The notes: generated by a model from the sequence alone, not told the origin. Positions 47,666-59,459 are shown, numbered from the stretch's first letter. The stretch is DNA of 64,000 bases from Dolomedes plantarius (GCA_907164885.2 OU015498.1:89513149-89577148); one strand, 5' to 3'. Translations and numbers: made by a program.

Positions 47666-48259
47666 ATACGAAAATAATTATTTTTAAAGTAAGAAATGTG
47701 TTATAAAGTTATTTTTAGCGTTTTCTCAAAATGAATTTTTTCATCGTTTCTCTTAACGCAATTCATCCTATTATAAAAAGTTACGCTTAAAATGCCTTAA
47801 AATTTTGCATACTTTATCTATATATATTTATAAAGGGAATAGAGTATGCTCATGATTGCAGATTGATTAGTTTTTTGTTTACATTGGTATAAATTGCAAG
47901 TGACAATGAATTTTAAGTGATTTTTATGAACATCAGTACTTTAAGTGCTATAAACTTTGAGGTATACATAGTTCAATCTTGTGAATAGACTATTCCCCAC
48001 AGACAGTTATTATCTTCATTTTGCAATTTACAAAATTGTAATATATTTGTTTGTTTTTGAGTTACCATGCAATGCGGATTGTCAAATTTTAACCAATTTT
48101 TTCCAGTTTCTCCCCCTAAAAAAATTATTTTAATGTAACAGCTAAATTTTATATATATTTTTTCAAGTTTTAACTTAAATGTCATCATAAAAAATAGATA
48201 AAAAGACAAAATTCAAAAAATTTCAAAAAATCACCCCCGAAGGTGTACGGATACCTTAA

Positions 48260-49439
48260 AGGACAGCACTCTAGGCATTCAGCTATAGTCCTGAGGTCCA
48301 TAATTCAACTGTTGTATGCTGTGGTAGAATATGTATGAGTTTAATAGTGAATTATAATTCATACTGCTAGACTATTTGGGCCACTTAGAACAAAACCGTC
48401 CTTCCCCAGTGTAAACGGGATCCTTACCATTCCAGTTAGACTCATATGTGAAACAGCACTCTTCAATAATTAAAAATGTCAAAAAACAATAACCTTCAGA
48501 TCTCCGTAATTTTTTTTGATGGTTTCAATCTTAGAACTTGACTAAAATTCATCTCTGGGAATTTATTGGAAGCACAGATTCATTCATAACAACAGATGTC
48601 TGATTTAGTGGAAATTACCTTTAAGACGAACAAAGGTCTTAAATATTTCACGTTGCATTCCCACAGCAATGTTTAAAGAGCATTAAAGAATTAACTCTTT
48701 AGCGTTTGATCTTAAAACCTCGTGAATTACCTGCCTTCTTCCGGATAAATAAATTACCCACTTTGAATTCCCTCAAGTTTTCAGTTGTACTTGACTTTGA
48801 GCTGAAAACAAATTTACGCCTGACCATAACATTGACCCGGGATTATTTCCCTTTTTTATTTATTCGCACCGAATGCTTCCAGGTGTGCACTCTAAGCCAG
48901 TTAAAAGCTTATAATAATCTGCTGTTAACCACGGATTAAACGATATTCGCGGAAGGCAGTGATGTAAAAGATGATGAGATAAGTAATTGATTTTTAATCA
49001 GATTATACAAATAACTGATTTGAAACATTTATCCTCGTTAAGATGTCCAAAAGTTGTTAATAAACATAAAAGAGCCAAAGGTTAAAATCTCCTGTTCAGT
49101 TCAAAGTGGAATCTGAGCCATTAAGAGGTTTCTGAAGGTCGAAGAGGAAAAGCAAGGAATGCTTAAGGTAAAAGCGAACAAATTCTTTAACATTGAAATT
49201 GTAAATAAATAACCAATCAAACTTGAAGTTCCTAATGTAATACATCATTTTTAATGCGTAATAACATAAATCTTATATGTGTGTGTGTGGTTTTACAAGG
49301 ATTATAAATATGGAGATGAAACAAAACCTCATAACACTTACGAATTAAAATTATTTTACGACTTTGTGAAAAAATTAATTCCTTAAACTCATAGCACTGT
49401 AGTACAATACACATTCCCGCTCAAAATTTAATTTTTAAC
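48260..49439. other. Unique stretch, lower-AT patch, no gene seen
   Basis: Includes a less AT-rich segment at 48690-48930 with a 77-codon open frame of no recognised family. Not called. Confidence 0.4.
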
Positions 49440-50520
49440 ACCTCTAAATTGCATGTATACACATCCGCCTTTTCTTTGTGTACGAGGCATTTTAATGATT
49501 CATCATCATATTAATTCGTATTTAAAGCATCTAAACTTACGGTCAGATATCGGCCAAATAACAGCAATCAAATAACACATGTAAGATAACACGTGTAAGA
49601 ACAAACAAACAAAAAAAGTACTAAAAAAATGAGTAATGCATGTAAATGTTTAAAATTTAGTATCAAACACCCCTAAACACTATTTTTCGCGTCGCCTTTT
49701 CTTTGCGTACGAGGTATTTTAATGATACATCATTAGATTAAACCATATAAAACATCTAATCTTACGGTCAAATATCAGCCAAAAAACAGCAATCAAATAA
49801 CACATGTAAGATAACACATGTAAGTACAAAAAACAGTAATAAAAACAAATGAGTAATGCATGTAAAAAATGATTAAAATTTAGCATTAAACACCCCTATA
49901 TACTATTTATTTGCGTCGTCTTTTCATTGTGTACGAGGTATTTTATTAATGATAAGTCCTTAAATTAAACCATATAAAACATCTAATCTTACGGTCAAAT
50001 ATCAGCCAAAAACAGCAATCAAATAACACATGTAAGATAACACATGTAAGTACAAAAAAAAAACAGTAATAAAAACAAATGAGTAATGCATTTTTACATG
50101 CATTACTTATTTGTTTTTACATGTAAAAATGCTTAAAATTTAGCATTAAACACCCCTAAATACTATTTATTTGCGGCGTCTTTTCTTTGCGTACGAGGTA
50201 TTTTATTAATGATAAATCATTAGATTAAACCATATAAGACATCTAATCTTACGGTCAAATATCAACAGCAATCAAATAACACATGTAAGATAACACATGT
50301 AAGTACAAAAAACAGTAATAAAAACAAATGAGTAATGCATGTAAAAATCGCTTAAAATTTAGCATTAAACACTCCTAAATACTATTTATTTGCGTCGTCT
50401 TTTCTTTAAGTATGAGGCATTTTAATGGCCCATGGTTAGATTAAATCTTATTTTAAATCACCTAAACTTAAGGTCAAATATCAACAATAACAACAACAAA
50501 AAATCCAAAAGAGTAATGCA
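49440..50520 (+). repeat. ~220-bp tandem repeat, five units
   Basis: The word gtacgagg/gtatgagg marks units at 49480, 49707, 49931, 50191 and 50410 (spacings 227, 224, 260, 219). Each unit holds aacacatgtaagataacac and acggtcaaatatca-type segments. The 260-bp unit has an extra inverted piece at about 50087-50130 (agtaatgcat...atgcattact). The first and last units are the most diverged, as expected at array edges. Confidence 0.85.
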
Positions 50521-51275
50521 TGAATAGGTATTTTCTTCATTTCTGCATTTTTCTTTAAAAATACTTAATCTACTCTTAAATCAGAGCTTAATAAAGTTTT
50601 AAAGTATTCCATTTTCTTCTAACTAACGTGCTTGCATATTTAAACGCAATTTATCCTCACTTAAAATAGATGTTTGTGTATTTAGAGGAGTTTTAAAAAT
50701 ATTAATATTTATCATGTTTTTAAAATATGGTTTCGTTCTTGTTAGTGTCAGTTGAATTGTACCGCAATTTCATTGTAATTTAAAATCACGGTTTAGCGTA
50801 CTCTTCACGATTTAAACATACATTTAAGAACCGTCAAGTTTATGTAATTAAAAAGTACAGAAAGATTTTTAGAAGTTTCTAAACTTGAATACCATATTAA
50901 GGCTTTCAAAAATAGTATACAGTTTTAGTATACTTCATTTAATATACTCTGAAACTTGCAATTATCCTAGCAAATAAATGTCAGGTGTGCTCAGAAAATG
51001 CTGAAATTCTTAATATGGTCGTGCATGCCATCAAAAATTAACATCTCAGCGGTTTTAAATAAACTTTCTTGTGATTTATAAAGGATTATGTTAAATTTTC
51101 GTAGAACATCCGTACATTTTTTAAAAATAGTTCGCGACTTAATACTTTTTTTAAGAGATATGCTGACTTTCGTTCAGGCAATTAACATTGCATTTTTGAC
51201 TCGTATTTTTGGAAGCACGGGAAATTCGTGAAATGGATGATCCAGTCACGAATAATCGAATTTCATGGTAACGTG

Positions 51276-51278
<3 letters not shown>
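50521..51278. other. AT-rich stretch, no gene seen
   Basis: Nothing recognised before the TA microsatellite. Confidence 0.45.

Positions 51279-51335
<57 letters not shown>
51279..51335. repeat. TA microsatellite, left part of a split run
   Basis: A (TA)n run that resumes at 51507-51524 and again at about 53144-53188, separated by two TA-targeting elements. Confidence 0.9.
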
Positions 51336-51338
<3 letters not shown>

Positions 51339-51504
51339 TGGAATCCGGTTAATTGGACTTCCGGTTAATCGGACCGAATCCTAAAGAACCTAAACAAATC
51401 CTATTTCATAAGCCTAATTGGGCATGTTCGTGTAATCGGACCAGCCGGTTATTAGGACCAAAACGATCGCGTCCCGATGTGGTCCGATTAACCGGAATCG
51501 ACTG
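51336..51504. mobile_element. 169-bp pogo/Tc1-type MITE
   Basis: Ends CAGTGGAATCCGGTTAAT and, reversed, CAGTCGATTCCGGTTAATCG are inverted copies. TA precedes the left end; the right flank is TG then TATA. It sits inside the TA run and has no coding capacity. Confidence 0.75.
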
Positions 51505-51524
51505 TGTATATATATATATATATA

Positions 51525-53139
51525 CTGCTCAAAAAAATTAGGGGAGCAAGCAAAGAAGTTAAGAAAACCGTGAGAGACAGCCACGTATTGGCATAAAATG
51601 CCAATACGTGGATAGTACACGCGTATACGTAGATAGTACACGCGTACAATACGTAGATAATACACGCGTATCAATGCGCAATACAGAAAAAAGACGTAAA
51701 AAATTTGTAATTAAGCTTTAATTCTTTGAAAATATGGAAAAAAACATGAAAAGATGATTTAGGGCAACAATTTGGTTACATATAAACGATAAAAAAAAGT
51801 ATTGTTTAGAAATGATGCTTTAGAAAAGATTTTTAATATGGCGTGTGGTCTCCTCGAACAGCTAAGACTGCTGCACATCTGTTTTCCATGGATGCGATGA
51901 TGTTATCGATAAGACTTTGGGGAATACTGTTCCACTCCTCAAGAAGTGCAATCTTCAAGTCTCGGAGAGTAAAAGGAGGCCTTGATCTCGCAGAAATGCG
52001 TCGTCCGAGCATGTCCCAAACATGCTCAATTGGATTCAGGTCAGGATAGCACGCTGGCCATTCCAAACGCGGTATTGTTTCAGCTTCAAGCGTGTTCTCC
52101 ACAAGACGAGCTGTATGCGGTCTGGCATTATCATGCTGGAAAACAAAGGAATCTCCAATGGCTGCAGCGTAAGGTATGACATGAGGTCTCAGTATCTCGT
52201 CTGCATACCTTCGGGCCGTCAAAGTACCATTCCGAATGGTATGCAGGTCCATACGTCCACCTATGCTGATTCCACCCCATACCATACCATAAAATCAGCT
52301 CGTCTGTATTGTGACCTTTCACGAAAGAATGTGGGGTTATATCGAGTGCCCCTTTCCCTCCACACCAAAACACGTCGGGTGTCACACTCCAGACTGAATC
52401 GGGACTCGTCTGTAAACAGCACTTGGCTCCAATCATGTTGCTCCCAATCTCGATGTTCAGCAGGCTATCTTCTCCGGGCCGCACGGTGGCGTGAAGTCAA
52501 CGGAATGCAGACCATTGGCCTACGTGCAAAGAGACCTCCCTGATGAAGCCTATTACGTACTGTTTGGCTGGACACCCTTCGTCCTGTTTCCAAGAGCAAC
52601 TGTCTTTGAAGCTGAGTAGCATTGTCTGTTCTGTTTCGACGAGCTGTTAACAGTATATACCGGTCATCAGTTGCTGTAGTGGCGCGTAGCCGACCTTGCC
52701 CTGGTCGACGTCTAACATTCCCTATTTCTTGGAATCGATTCCACAGCCTTGCAACGACACTTCTGGCGACTCCAACAGCTTCCGCGACACTACGTTGTGT
52801 TTGCCCGGATTCAAGTCTGCCAATAATACGCCATGCCATGGATTCCGGTAAATCACGTTGTTGAGACATTTTCAAGCCACCTTTTCTCAAAAAGAATAAC
52901 TGAGCAATCGAATTTCACAGTTAAGGCAGTGAAACAGACGTTTCTGCAACATCCCGATTTCCGCCCTTATGTTCTTTTTCTGGTTTTTGACGTCATGAAC
53001 TTTGATTTGCATATGAAGTTTTCTTCTTCTGTTTCCTGCTAGGCTTTAAATTATGGATGATTTATTTTATGTTACTTATCGGTGTAAGTATTTGCGTAAT
53101 TTCGTTAAAACCATGTGCTCCCCTAATTGTTTTGAGCAG
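51525..53139 (-). mobile_element. Tc1-like transposon in a TA run
   Basis: A 1615-bp element with ends CTGCTCAAAAAAATTAGGGG and its near-perfect inverse, flanked by TA (51523-51524, 53140-53141). It carries one transposase reading left, now broken. Near its left end, at about 51598-51676, is a small tandem repeat of the words acgtagatagtacacgcgta. Confidence 0.93.
51833..52869 (-). pseudogene. Broken DD34E Tc1-family transposase
   Basis: N-terminal part (from M at 52869): helix-turn-helix DNA-binding region with SVAEAVGVARSVVARLW, then a second HTH. A stop at 52465-52467 falls where the family usually has tryptophan after a basic run. The frame then resumes with the first catalytic aspartate (FTDESRF, near 52420). 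A 5-bp duplication (two copies of accat around 52280-52290) shifts the frame. The last part has the second aspartate (HDNARPH) and glutamate (PIEHVWD) with 34 residues between. Two lesions make it non-functional, yet all catalytic residues remain readable. Confidence 0.92.
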
Positions 53140-53189
<50 letters not shown>

Positions 53190-53191
<2 letters not shown>

Positions 53192-54813
53192 TGTGTTACA
53201 CTGAAGTTTTAATTTCCGTGTGCGTTTATAAAATTATTCGTGCGTCACAAAAGAAAAGTGTTAGATATAAAATAATAATCCAACGCAAAAACTTGTCTTA
53301 GCTAGAACAATTTTAACCGTCTCTTAAATGATTTTTATATTGGTATGTGTGTAGAGAGATAATTTGGAACCTAAATGCGTCAATTTCTTATATGAAGTGC
53401 CCTAAAATTTTCACGAGCGTTCCGAGAAGCAAATTAAGCGTTAATTTTAGTAAGCTACCATCTAATTAGTACTCTAAAAGAAAACTCCGTAAGGGTGCAA
53501 GTAAAGCGCCATTGGGCGCAAAAGTAAATAAAAGCTAAAGCAAAATAATACTTTTTCTCGCTCTAAGGTGTTATGGGTTAAACCAACTCCCTGCATTTAA
53601 CCCTGAACTTCCACGCGGTTCTACAACTTGTTACAAATTAACGCACGTGCATGAAATTAAGCTCTCCTTTTGTGCTTCTCCACTCAACCCAACCAAATTT
53701 TCACGCAACGCTCACTTCCGTCCACAACGATGTAATCCCGTGTTAGCCCAACGGATTCCCGAAAGCCAACGTCCTCCTAACAGGCGCCCATTTAAGCTCA
53801 TTTCTGGCATATAACTTAATAAGCTACGACGAAGGGGGCACCGCGCAGATTTCCGGAAAGCCATTCGGGCAAGAAAAGAGCCTTTAGAAAAGCTGCGATA
53901 TTTTGATGGTTATTGTTAATAAACGGATTCAGTGAACTTGTAAGCAAAAGCAGAGCAGTTTCCGGGTGGACCCAAAAGAAATAAAAAAATAGAATGCGAA
54001 ATATTTTGCATTAAAAGGGATGAGTCTTGAAAACTGAAGCAGACGTGCGTGGTGTGGCGCCGATGCTAATTTTATGTTCCGGAATTTTAATAATAAACAC
54101 TTTGCGCTGATGATTTGGGAAGAACAATGTCTTTTGTCTGGAGTTTGTTTAGCTTGACTTTTTTTCTTTTTTGGGGGGAGATAGTTGCATGATTGCAGTT
54201 TTTTTTTTTCACATTACAAGTTATTGCTCTCGTCGTGAATAAAAAACTTTGGACAAAAAAAAAGTTAAAAAGATGGTGGGGTATATTTTTTAAGAATTTC
54301 TTATTTGAAATTGATGCAATAATAGGCCTGAACTCATGCTGTGTTGTCACGAAAAACAAAGAAAAAAAAAACTAAAAAAAATCTTAACGAAGTGTTTGAG
54401 AATGCGAGTTGTACTTTTTAACCTTTCAACCTTCATGCATTTTCTGCATTTTAATCAAGCGGTTTCTTTACTGTTTGAAGCCAGTTAGACATTTATCTAT
54501 TGTTCGAAAAAAATTCATTTCATTCTCTAGTTAAATATTTACGGTAGCATAAGAGAAAATGGACACTGTTGTAGCTAACAGGCAAATGTAGAAAACGACT
54601 ATAAATTTTTTATAGGAGACATTATGTATCGTGCGTTAAAAATCAAAAGCGTTTTTTAAGGGAAGCTCGCAGTGTTTATCCTCTCGATGGCAAGATCGAC
54701 TTTTTATCGCCTACAAACTTAATGGTAATAAATGCTTGTTTCATCCTTTAATACAGGTAATGTACAATACATTTGGACACTTAACACTCTACACGCTTTG
54801 CACGTTTATAATA
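53190..54813. other. Unique stretch, lower-AT patch, no gene called
   Basis: The part 53400-54080 is less AT-rich and complex (for example near 53700-53880) but has no coding frame. Candidate conserved non-coding sequence from composition only. Confidence 0.4.
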
Positions 54814-55730
54814 CAGTCGAACCCCGTTATAGCGAACCTGGTATATAACGAACGAAAATTTTGGTCCCGCCGTTTTCCTATTGTATTTAATGCTAATTTA
54901 CCCTTTTATAGCGAACTTCCGAAATCTTAAGAATCGGCTATAACGAACATTTTTTTCAGTCGACAACTGAATTTTTTTTTAATTTTTAAACTTTTTAAGA
55001 ATGCTGAAGATACAACGAATGTTGAAGAAGCAAAAAATGAAGAATGAAGAAGACGATGATGAAGATTTACCTATCGCGATGTGGATAGAAAAGCACAAAA
55101 TTTCATCATTCTCAGATTGTGGCGTGCAATTGTTCGAAACATGTGATGATGAAGTCATTGCATGTGAAAATCCGACTGATGAAGATATTGTGGAAGAAAT
55201 TACAATGAATCATTCTGAAATCGAAGATTCTGCTTCTGATGCTGATGAAGAGGAGCACATAAATGACGAAATCCCCACCATCTGAGATGCTACAGCAGCG
55301 ATGCGTGCAATTAATAAGTTTTTGTCAACACAAGCAGTGGATGAAAGAGTGTGGGGTCATTTGATGTATTAGACAAAGAAATTCGTAAAATGTTTTTGAA
55401 ATCGGCATCACGTCTGCAGAAGACTACCGATTATTTCTGTATCAAAACAGTGAGCGACTATTAAAGATAAAATCAATTTATTTCCAATTGTCTTCATTTT
55501 TAGTTAATTTAATTAGTATTGTGTCAGTTTAATGTAATCGATTTTAGTTAATTTAATTCATTAATGATAATTTTTAAAAGATTTTTTCATTCTTTCAATT
55601 TATCATTATTGAATATACATAGCAACTAATGTGTTACACATTTTATGAACTCTAACAGTATTCTTAATGGTTCGGATATAGCGAACAAAACCTTTGGTCC
55701 CTTGAAGTTCGTTATAACGGGGTTCAACTG
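54814..55730 (+). mobile_element. pogo/Tigger-type transposon, deleted copy
   Basis: Flanked by TA (54812-54813, 55731-55732), ends CAGTCGAACCCCGTTATAGC and its near inverse. It retains only the C-terminal coding part of a transposase. A shorter relative lies inverted at 27416-27749. Confidence 0.85.
55001..55437 (+). pseudogene. C-terminal relic of a pogo/Tigger transposase
   Basis: A 94-codon frame starts MLKIQRMLKK, followed by an acidic NEEDDDEDLPIAMWIE-like stretch and ending at a TGA at 55283-55285. Beyond the stop, after one frameshift, words such as VLDKEIRKMF and QKTTDYF resemble the C-terminal tail of Tigger-type transposases. The DDE core and CENP-B-type DNA-binding region are absent. 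It is a dead fragment. Confidence 0.65.
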
Positions 55731-55732
55731 TA

Positions 55733-55838
55733 TAGAGAAAGTTTACTAAAAATGTTGCTACCACCAAATTTTTGGGGTTTATTTTAAGTTTAAAAATTTC
55801 CAAACAAAGAAAAATTCTTTTATTACGCACTGAAAATG

Positions 55839-55904
<66 letters not shown>

Positions 55905-56916
55905 AAAATAATATTTGTAAGGAATTAATTGTTAATGTTACTTGATTACTTTTGAATAAATTTAAAAGGCAGTGAATGCATGATTGAAAGAAATTACGCA
56001 AGAAATTAAAGATTAATGTCACAAAATATTAATACTTGCTACATATACATGAAATTTTCTCATTTCTATTAAATAACAAGAATGTGGATATCAGACTATT
56101 TTATTTTTTATTCTATGATGCATTATGCTTCTCTTTCTTATACTTGAGACCTTTACAGAATATATGATAAACATTCAGGTTTATTGACTTTCCTTATCGT
56201 TTCTCTAAATATGAGCCTGAAAATCCCTTTAACTTTTAAAATACTGCTCTCAAGTGTCGAAAAAGTTTAGCATGACAGTATATATAAATTTTCAGGTACC
56301 AAATTTGGAGGGACAAATATTTCTAATTTCGCTGTTCCAAAGCGTTCCAAACTTCGTCAAAGGCACTAGGTAAAACTGTTAAACTTTCCGACTCTTCTCG
56401 AACAATGTAGCACGATCTCATCTTAAGTTATTTTTGACACACGGAACAATAAACTAACACGCTCCCAAAGATCTTGGGTAATCGAATCTCAAATCACGAC
56501 GAGGTGCATCTGCAAGTGATTATGATCGCAGGGAGTGCGACCTTCACGGTAGCTTAAGTTGAAATCCAATGCATAGCCTTGGCGGACCGAATTCAGCATT
56601 TCTACCCGCCATTGTTGTGTGGTTGAGCATTTAACCTGTCTTAACCTCCTACCTTCAAATCAAAGGAGAAACAAACTGGGTGTCCCAGTTACCATAGGTA
56701 ATCGCGCACTTGATTCAACTAAAATTCAGTTTTATATGTCGCGAAGCAATATGGCATTTTAAAGTGAATCCAAGTTGAATATTTTTAAGGAAAACTGACC
56801 GGATTTTCTTCCAAAAGCGTCCATAACGCCTATGTTTTCTACTATAATTTTACTTTCAGCTGTTACACCGAAGCCCTAAAGTTAAGCCAGTTATTATAGT
56901 GTTTAATTGTCCTTAA
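55733..56916. other. TA microsatellite and unique sequence
   Basis: A (TA)n run at about 55842-55900, then AT-rich DNA. A less AT-rich patch at 56430-56710 has no supported gene. Confidence 0.45.
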
Positions 56917-58053
56917 GGCTGCTGTGTATTAACCCTATTGGATTTGCTCACCTCAGTGTTAACCTAAGGAGAAAATTTGTCCAAGGATTACCGACTTGGA
57001 TTGAAAGATTTTTTTAAAATTGTACACAGTAATAGAGATAGAAATTTTAGACCTTGGGGCATTTTTCGCTTAAAAAAAACACAAATAACCTCTCTATTCT
57101 AAAAAAAAAAAGTAACTTCCGCTGCAGCCGCTGCCGCCGCTGTCAAAAGCTTGTCCCGCTATCTCCTCTAAAACCGCTGGGGGTACGGGATCGAGACCGA
57201 TACCAATAGATGCAGAAAAATGTGGGAAACAAAGTTAGACATGTCTCATCTTCGTCGGACTTTAAAGTTTTTTTAAAATTTTATGTTTTGTGGGAAAATA
57301 TTGACTTTTTCATATTTAGATTACGATAACTCACCAAAAAATGATCGTAGAATTTTGATCTTTCTACAATCTAAGACTACAGACATTTTTCTTTCAAATT
57401 AGATCTCATTTGTTTAAAAATATTTTAAAACAGACTAATATTTTCATCAAAAAATGAAACACAGTTTTTCAAGAAATATCGTCACATATGTGGATGTAAT
57501 TTCGATGCTCCTCGAGTTTTTATTTTACAAAGAAAATATTTACATCATCTGGAAGATGAAAGCTTTTGTTATTCATATGAACCTAATTTCAAGTCTCTAT
57601 CTTAAAATTTCGATTTTTAATTGAGTTTTAAAGCTGATAATCCAACAGTGATGATTCAACAGTGATTCCCCTTTGCATAAGGGTGACAACAGTAAATGGA
57701 TGGAAGCTGTTGCATTGCCCGAGAATCACCCCTATGTATCTCGCTATTAGCCCTAACAGAGGAGCGAACCTAGGGGCGAAGCCCCTAGTGTGTTAAAATT
57801 TAAATTATTCGGGGGAAAAAATCTGGTATAGCGTGTTTTAAACGCTCATCAATTCCTTTGGTGCATGAAATTTATAAAAGAAATCCTGTTGCAAGGTGCA
57901 GAAAAGTTCAGGTGATCTGAATCTCAGGTGAATCCAATAAAATACAAATTTTATTGGATTATCAGCATTTATGTATCTGTAAATAGCACACAAATTTTCT
58001 CCATGGGTTAACCCCGAGGTGAGCGAATTCAGTAGGGTTAGTACACAGCAGCC
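56917..58053 (+). mobile_element. TTAA family B, copy 5, interrupted
   Basis: TTAA at 56913-56916 and 58054-58057. Both arms match the copies at 6380 and 27773, but an unrelated segment of about 0.7 kb sits in the middle. Confidence 0.82.
57088..57792. mobile_element. Insertion with hairpin end inside the TTAA element
   Basis: Compared with the other family B copies, sequence from just after acaaataa to just before gttaaaatttaaatt is extra. The left part is GC-rich with CTGC/CCGC words; the right end is a strong hairpin (CTAGGGGCGAAGCCCCTAG) followed by T. CTAG^T resembles a Helitron 3' end, but the hairpin lies at the very terminus, so the class is open. Boundaries are approximate. Confidence 0.5.
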
Positions 58054-58329
58054 TTAAGACCAAATATTTGGTAATCTTCATGGACTTCAATATTTTTTCC
58101 TGTCAATGCGAACTATAATTGTACGTGGTTAACAAGTTTACGGCATTAAGCAGGATTTATTTCCTTCATTCACAATCTTACAATACTCACGCCTTGCCCA
58201 TTCACCCATCCTCATTTCCAATTATCAAATTCATCTCAAATTGATACTTAATACTATATAAAACATTTAATAAAATACAACTTGCAAAAAACTTGGGAAA
58301 GCAGGGACACACAGCTAAATTTTTCTTTC

Positions 58330-58562
58330 CAATGTAGCGTGTACTTGTCCGTGACGGTAGGTAGTTTTTCTGACATTGTACCTTGAAAATCCGGGAAGTT
58401 TTGCTGGCTACTTTAGTATGAAAGCACCATATAGGTGAGCCAGCATTGTGCCTTAAGAAGGGAACGACACGGAAACGATTAAGCCTTATTAGGGATTTGA
58501 ACCCAAGCCCTCTGCGTGGCAGCTCAGAACGCTGACCACTACACTACGTGGTCTGCCCACAA
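58330..58562 (-). repeat. tRNA-Gly-like-headed SINE, type 3
   Basis: On the minus strand the head reads A-box TAGTGTAGTGGTCAGCG, an anticodon-loop-like CTGCCACGC (as in tRNA-Gly GCC) and B-box GGGTTCAAATCCC. The body shares gctggctactttagta...accatataggtgagccagcat with the SINE at 1238. Confidence 0.7.
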
Positions 58563-58727
58563 CTTAATATTCACTATAAAAAATAAAGGGGGACCTAGTT
58601 AACCCCTTTTTTATCGTAGATATCAAGAAGCTCTGTGTTCCTGTTATTTCATAAATGCTAACAGATATAAGTATAATATTCACTTGCAGTTTGAGAGAAA
58701 ACTTAAACCCATTTTGATTAATGCCAA

Positions 58728-59459
58728 TCTATATAGTATATAAAACAGTTCCGTAACTGACTGACTGATTGACTGACTGACTACGCACAAACCAAACCGC
58801 TGGACCTAAAGGGTTGGAATTTTGCATGGCGATTCTTCTTATAGTGTAGGAAAGCAGAAAGATTTTTGACAAATTCTTCTTAGATTTTTTTAAAATTAAA
58901 TTTTTAAGCTGTTTTTGTAACATTCTTTTAAGTTTGAATTTAAAATAATAATCTGGGGGTTATAAAATTTATATCACGAGAAAGATCTTAAAAATTTCTT
59001 TAAAATGAAATCTTTTTCAAATTCTTACCTCTATTGTCTGATTTTTGGTGATTTTTTAAAGATTAATTTTTGAAATTTAATTTATTAAATGCTGATCTCG
59101 TGATTACTTTTTCTGGTACTTTAGATTAATTTATCGTCACGTGCATAACAACGAAATAGACGAAAAAAATTTTTTTTCTTGCTAATGCGACAGACTATTG
59201 GAAATTATTGAAAAAAAAATATTAAAATACAGTAAAAGAAATGTTCTTCAAACTGTACTATACTAACTGTACTATATTCTTTAGTATGTTCTATTAGATT
59301 TAATTTGAATATTTTCTTCTACATTATTTTGTATATAAAATATCCGTTACGATTTTTTTATAAATATATATATACATATTTTTTTGGCATTAATTGCATA
59401 CATTGACCGTTGTATTTAATTTGAATGTACTCCGTAGCGAAGCACGGGTATTCAGCTAG
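58728..59459 (+). mobile_element. Non-autonomous Helitron, family 1, copy 5
   Basis: TCTATATAG start after A; cagttccgtaactgactgac near 58748; 3' stem (CCGTAGCGAAGCACGGG) then TATTCAGCTAG and T. Confidence 0.88.

Larger units (their letters stand above)
44544..48255 (+). mobile_element. Autonomous TTAA-flanked DNA transposon, Kolobok-like
   Basis: TTAA at 44540-44543 and 48256-48259. Inverted ends are GGTACCCGTACACCTT (left) and AAGGTGTACGGATACC (right). A single long transposase frame lies between them. The GG...CC ends and TTAA duplication are Kolobok hallmarks. The 3' third of the element is tandemly duplicated inside (period 941 bp). Confidence 0.85.

Noticed and set aside
52131..52484. 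117-codon open frame on the minus strand
   Set aside because: Overlaps the transposase in the wrong frame; the catalytic FTDESRF word is read in another frame.
52022..52543. 173-codon open frame on the plus strand
   Set aside because: Antisense to the Tc1 transposase relic.
58488..58562. Possible tRNA-Gly gene on the minus strand
   Set aside because: The arms do not close into a proper cloverleaf, and it is continuous with a SINE body shared with 1238-1590.
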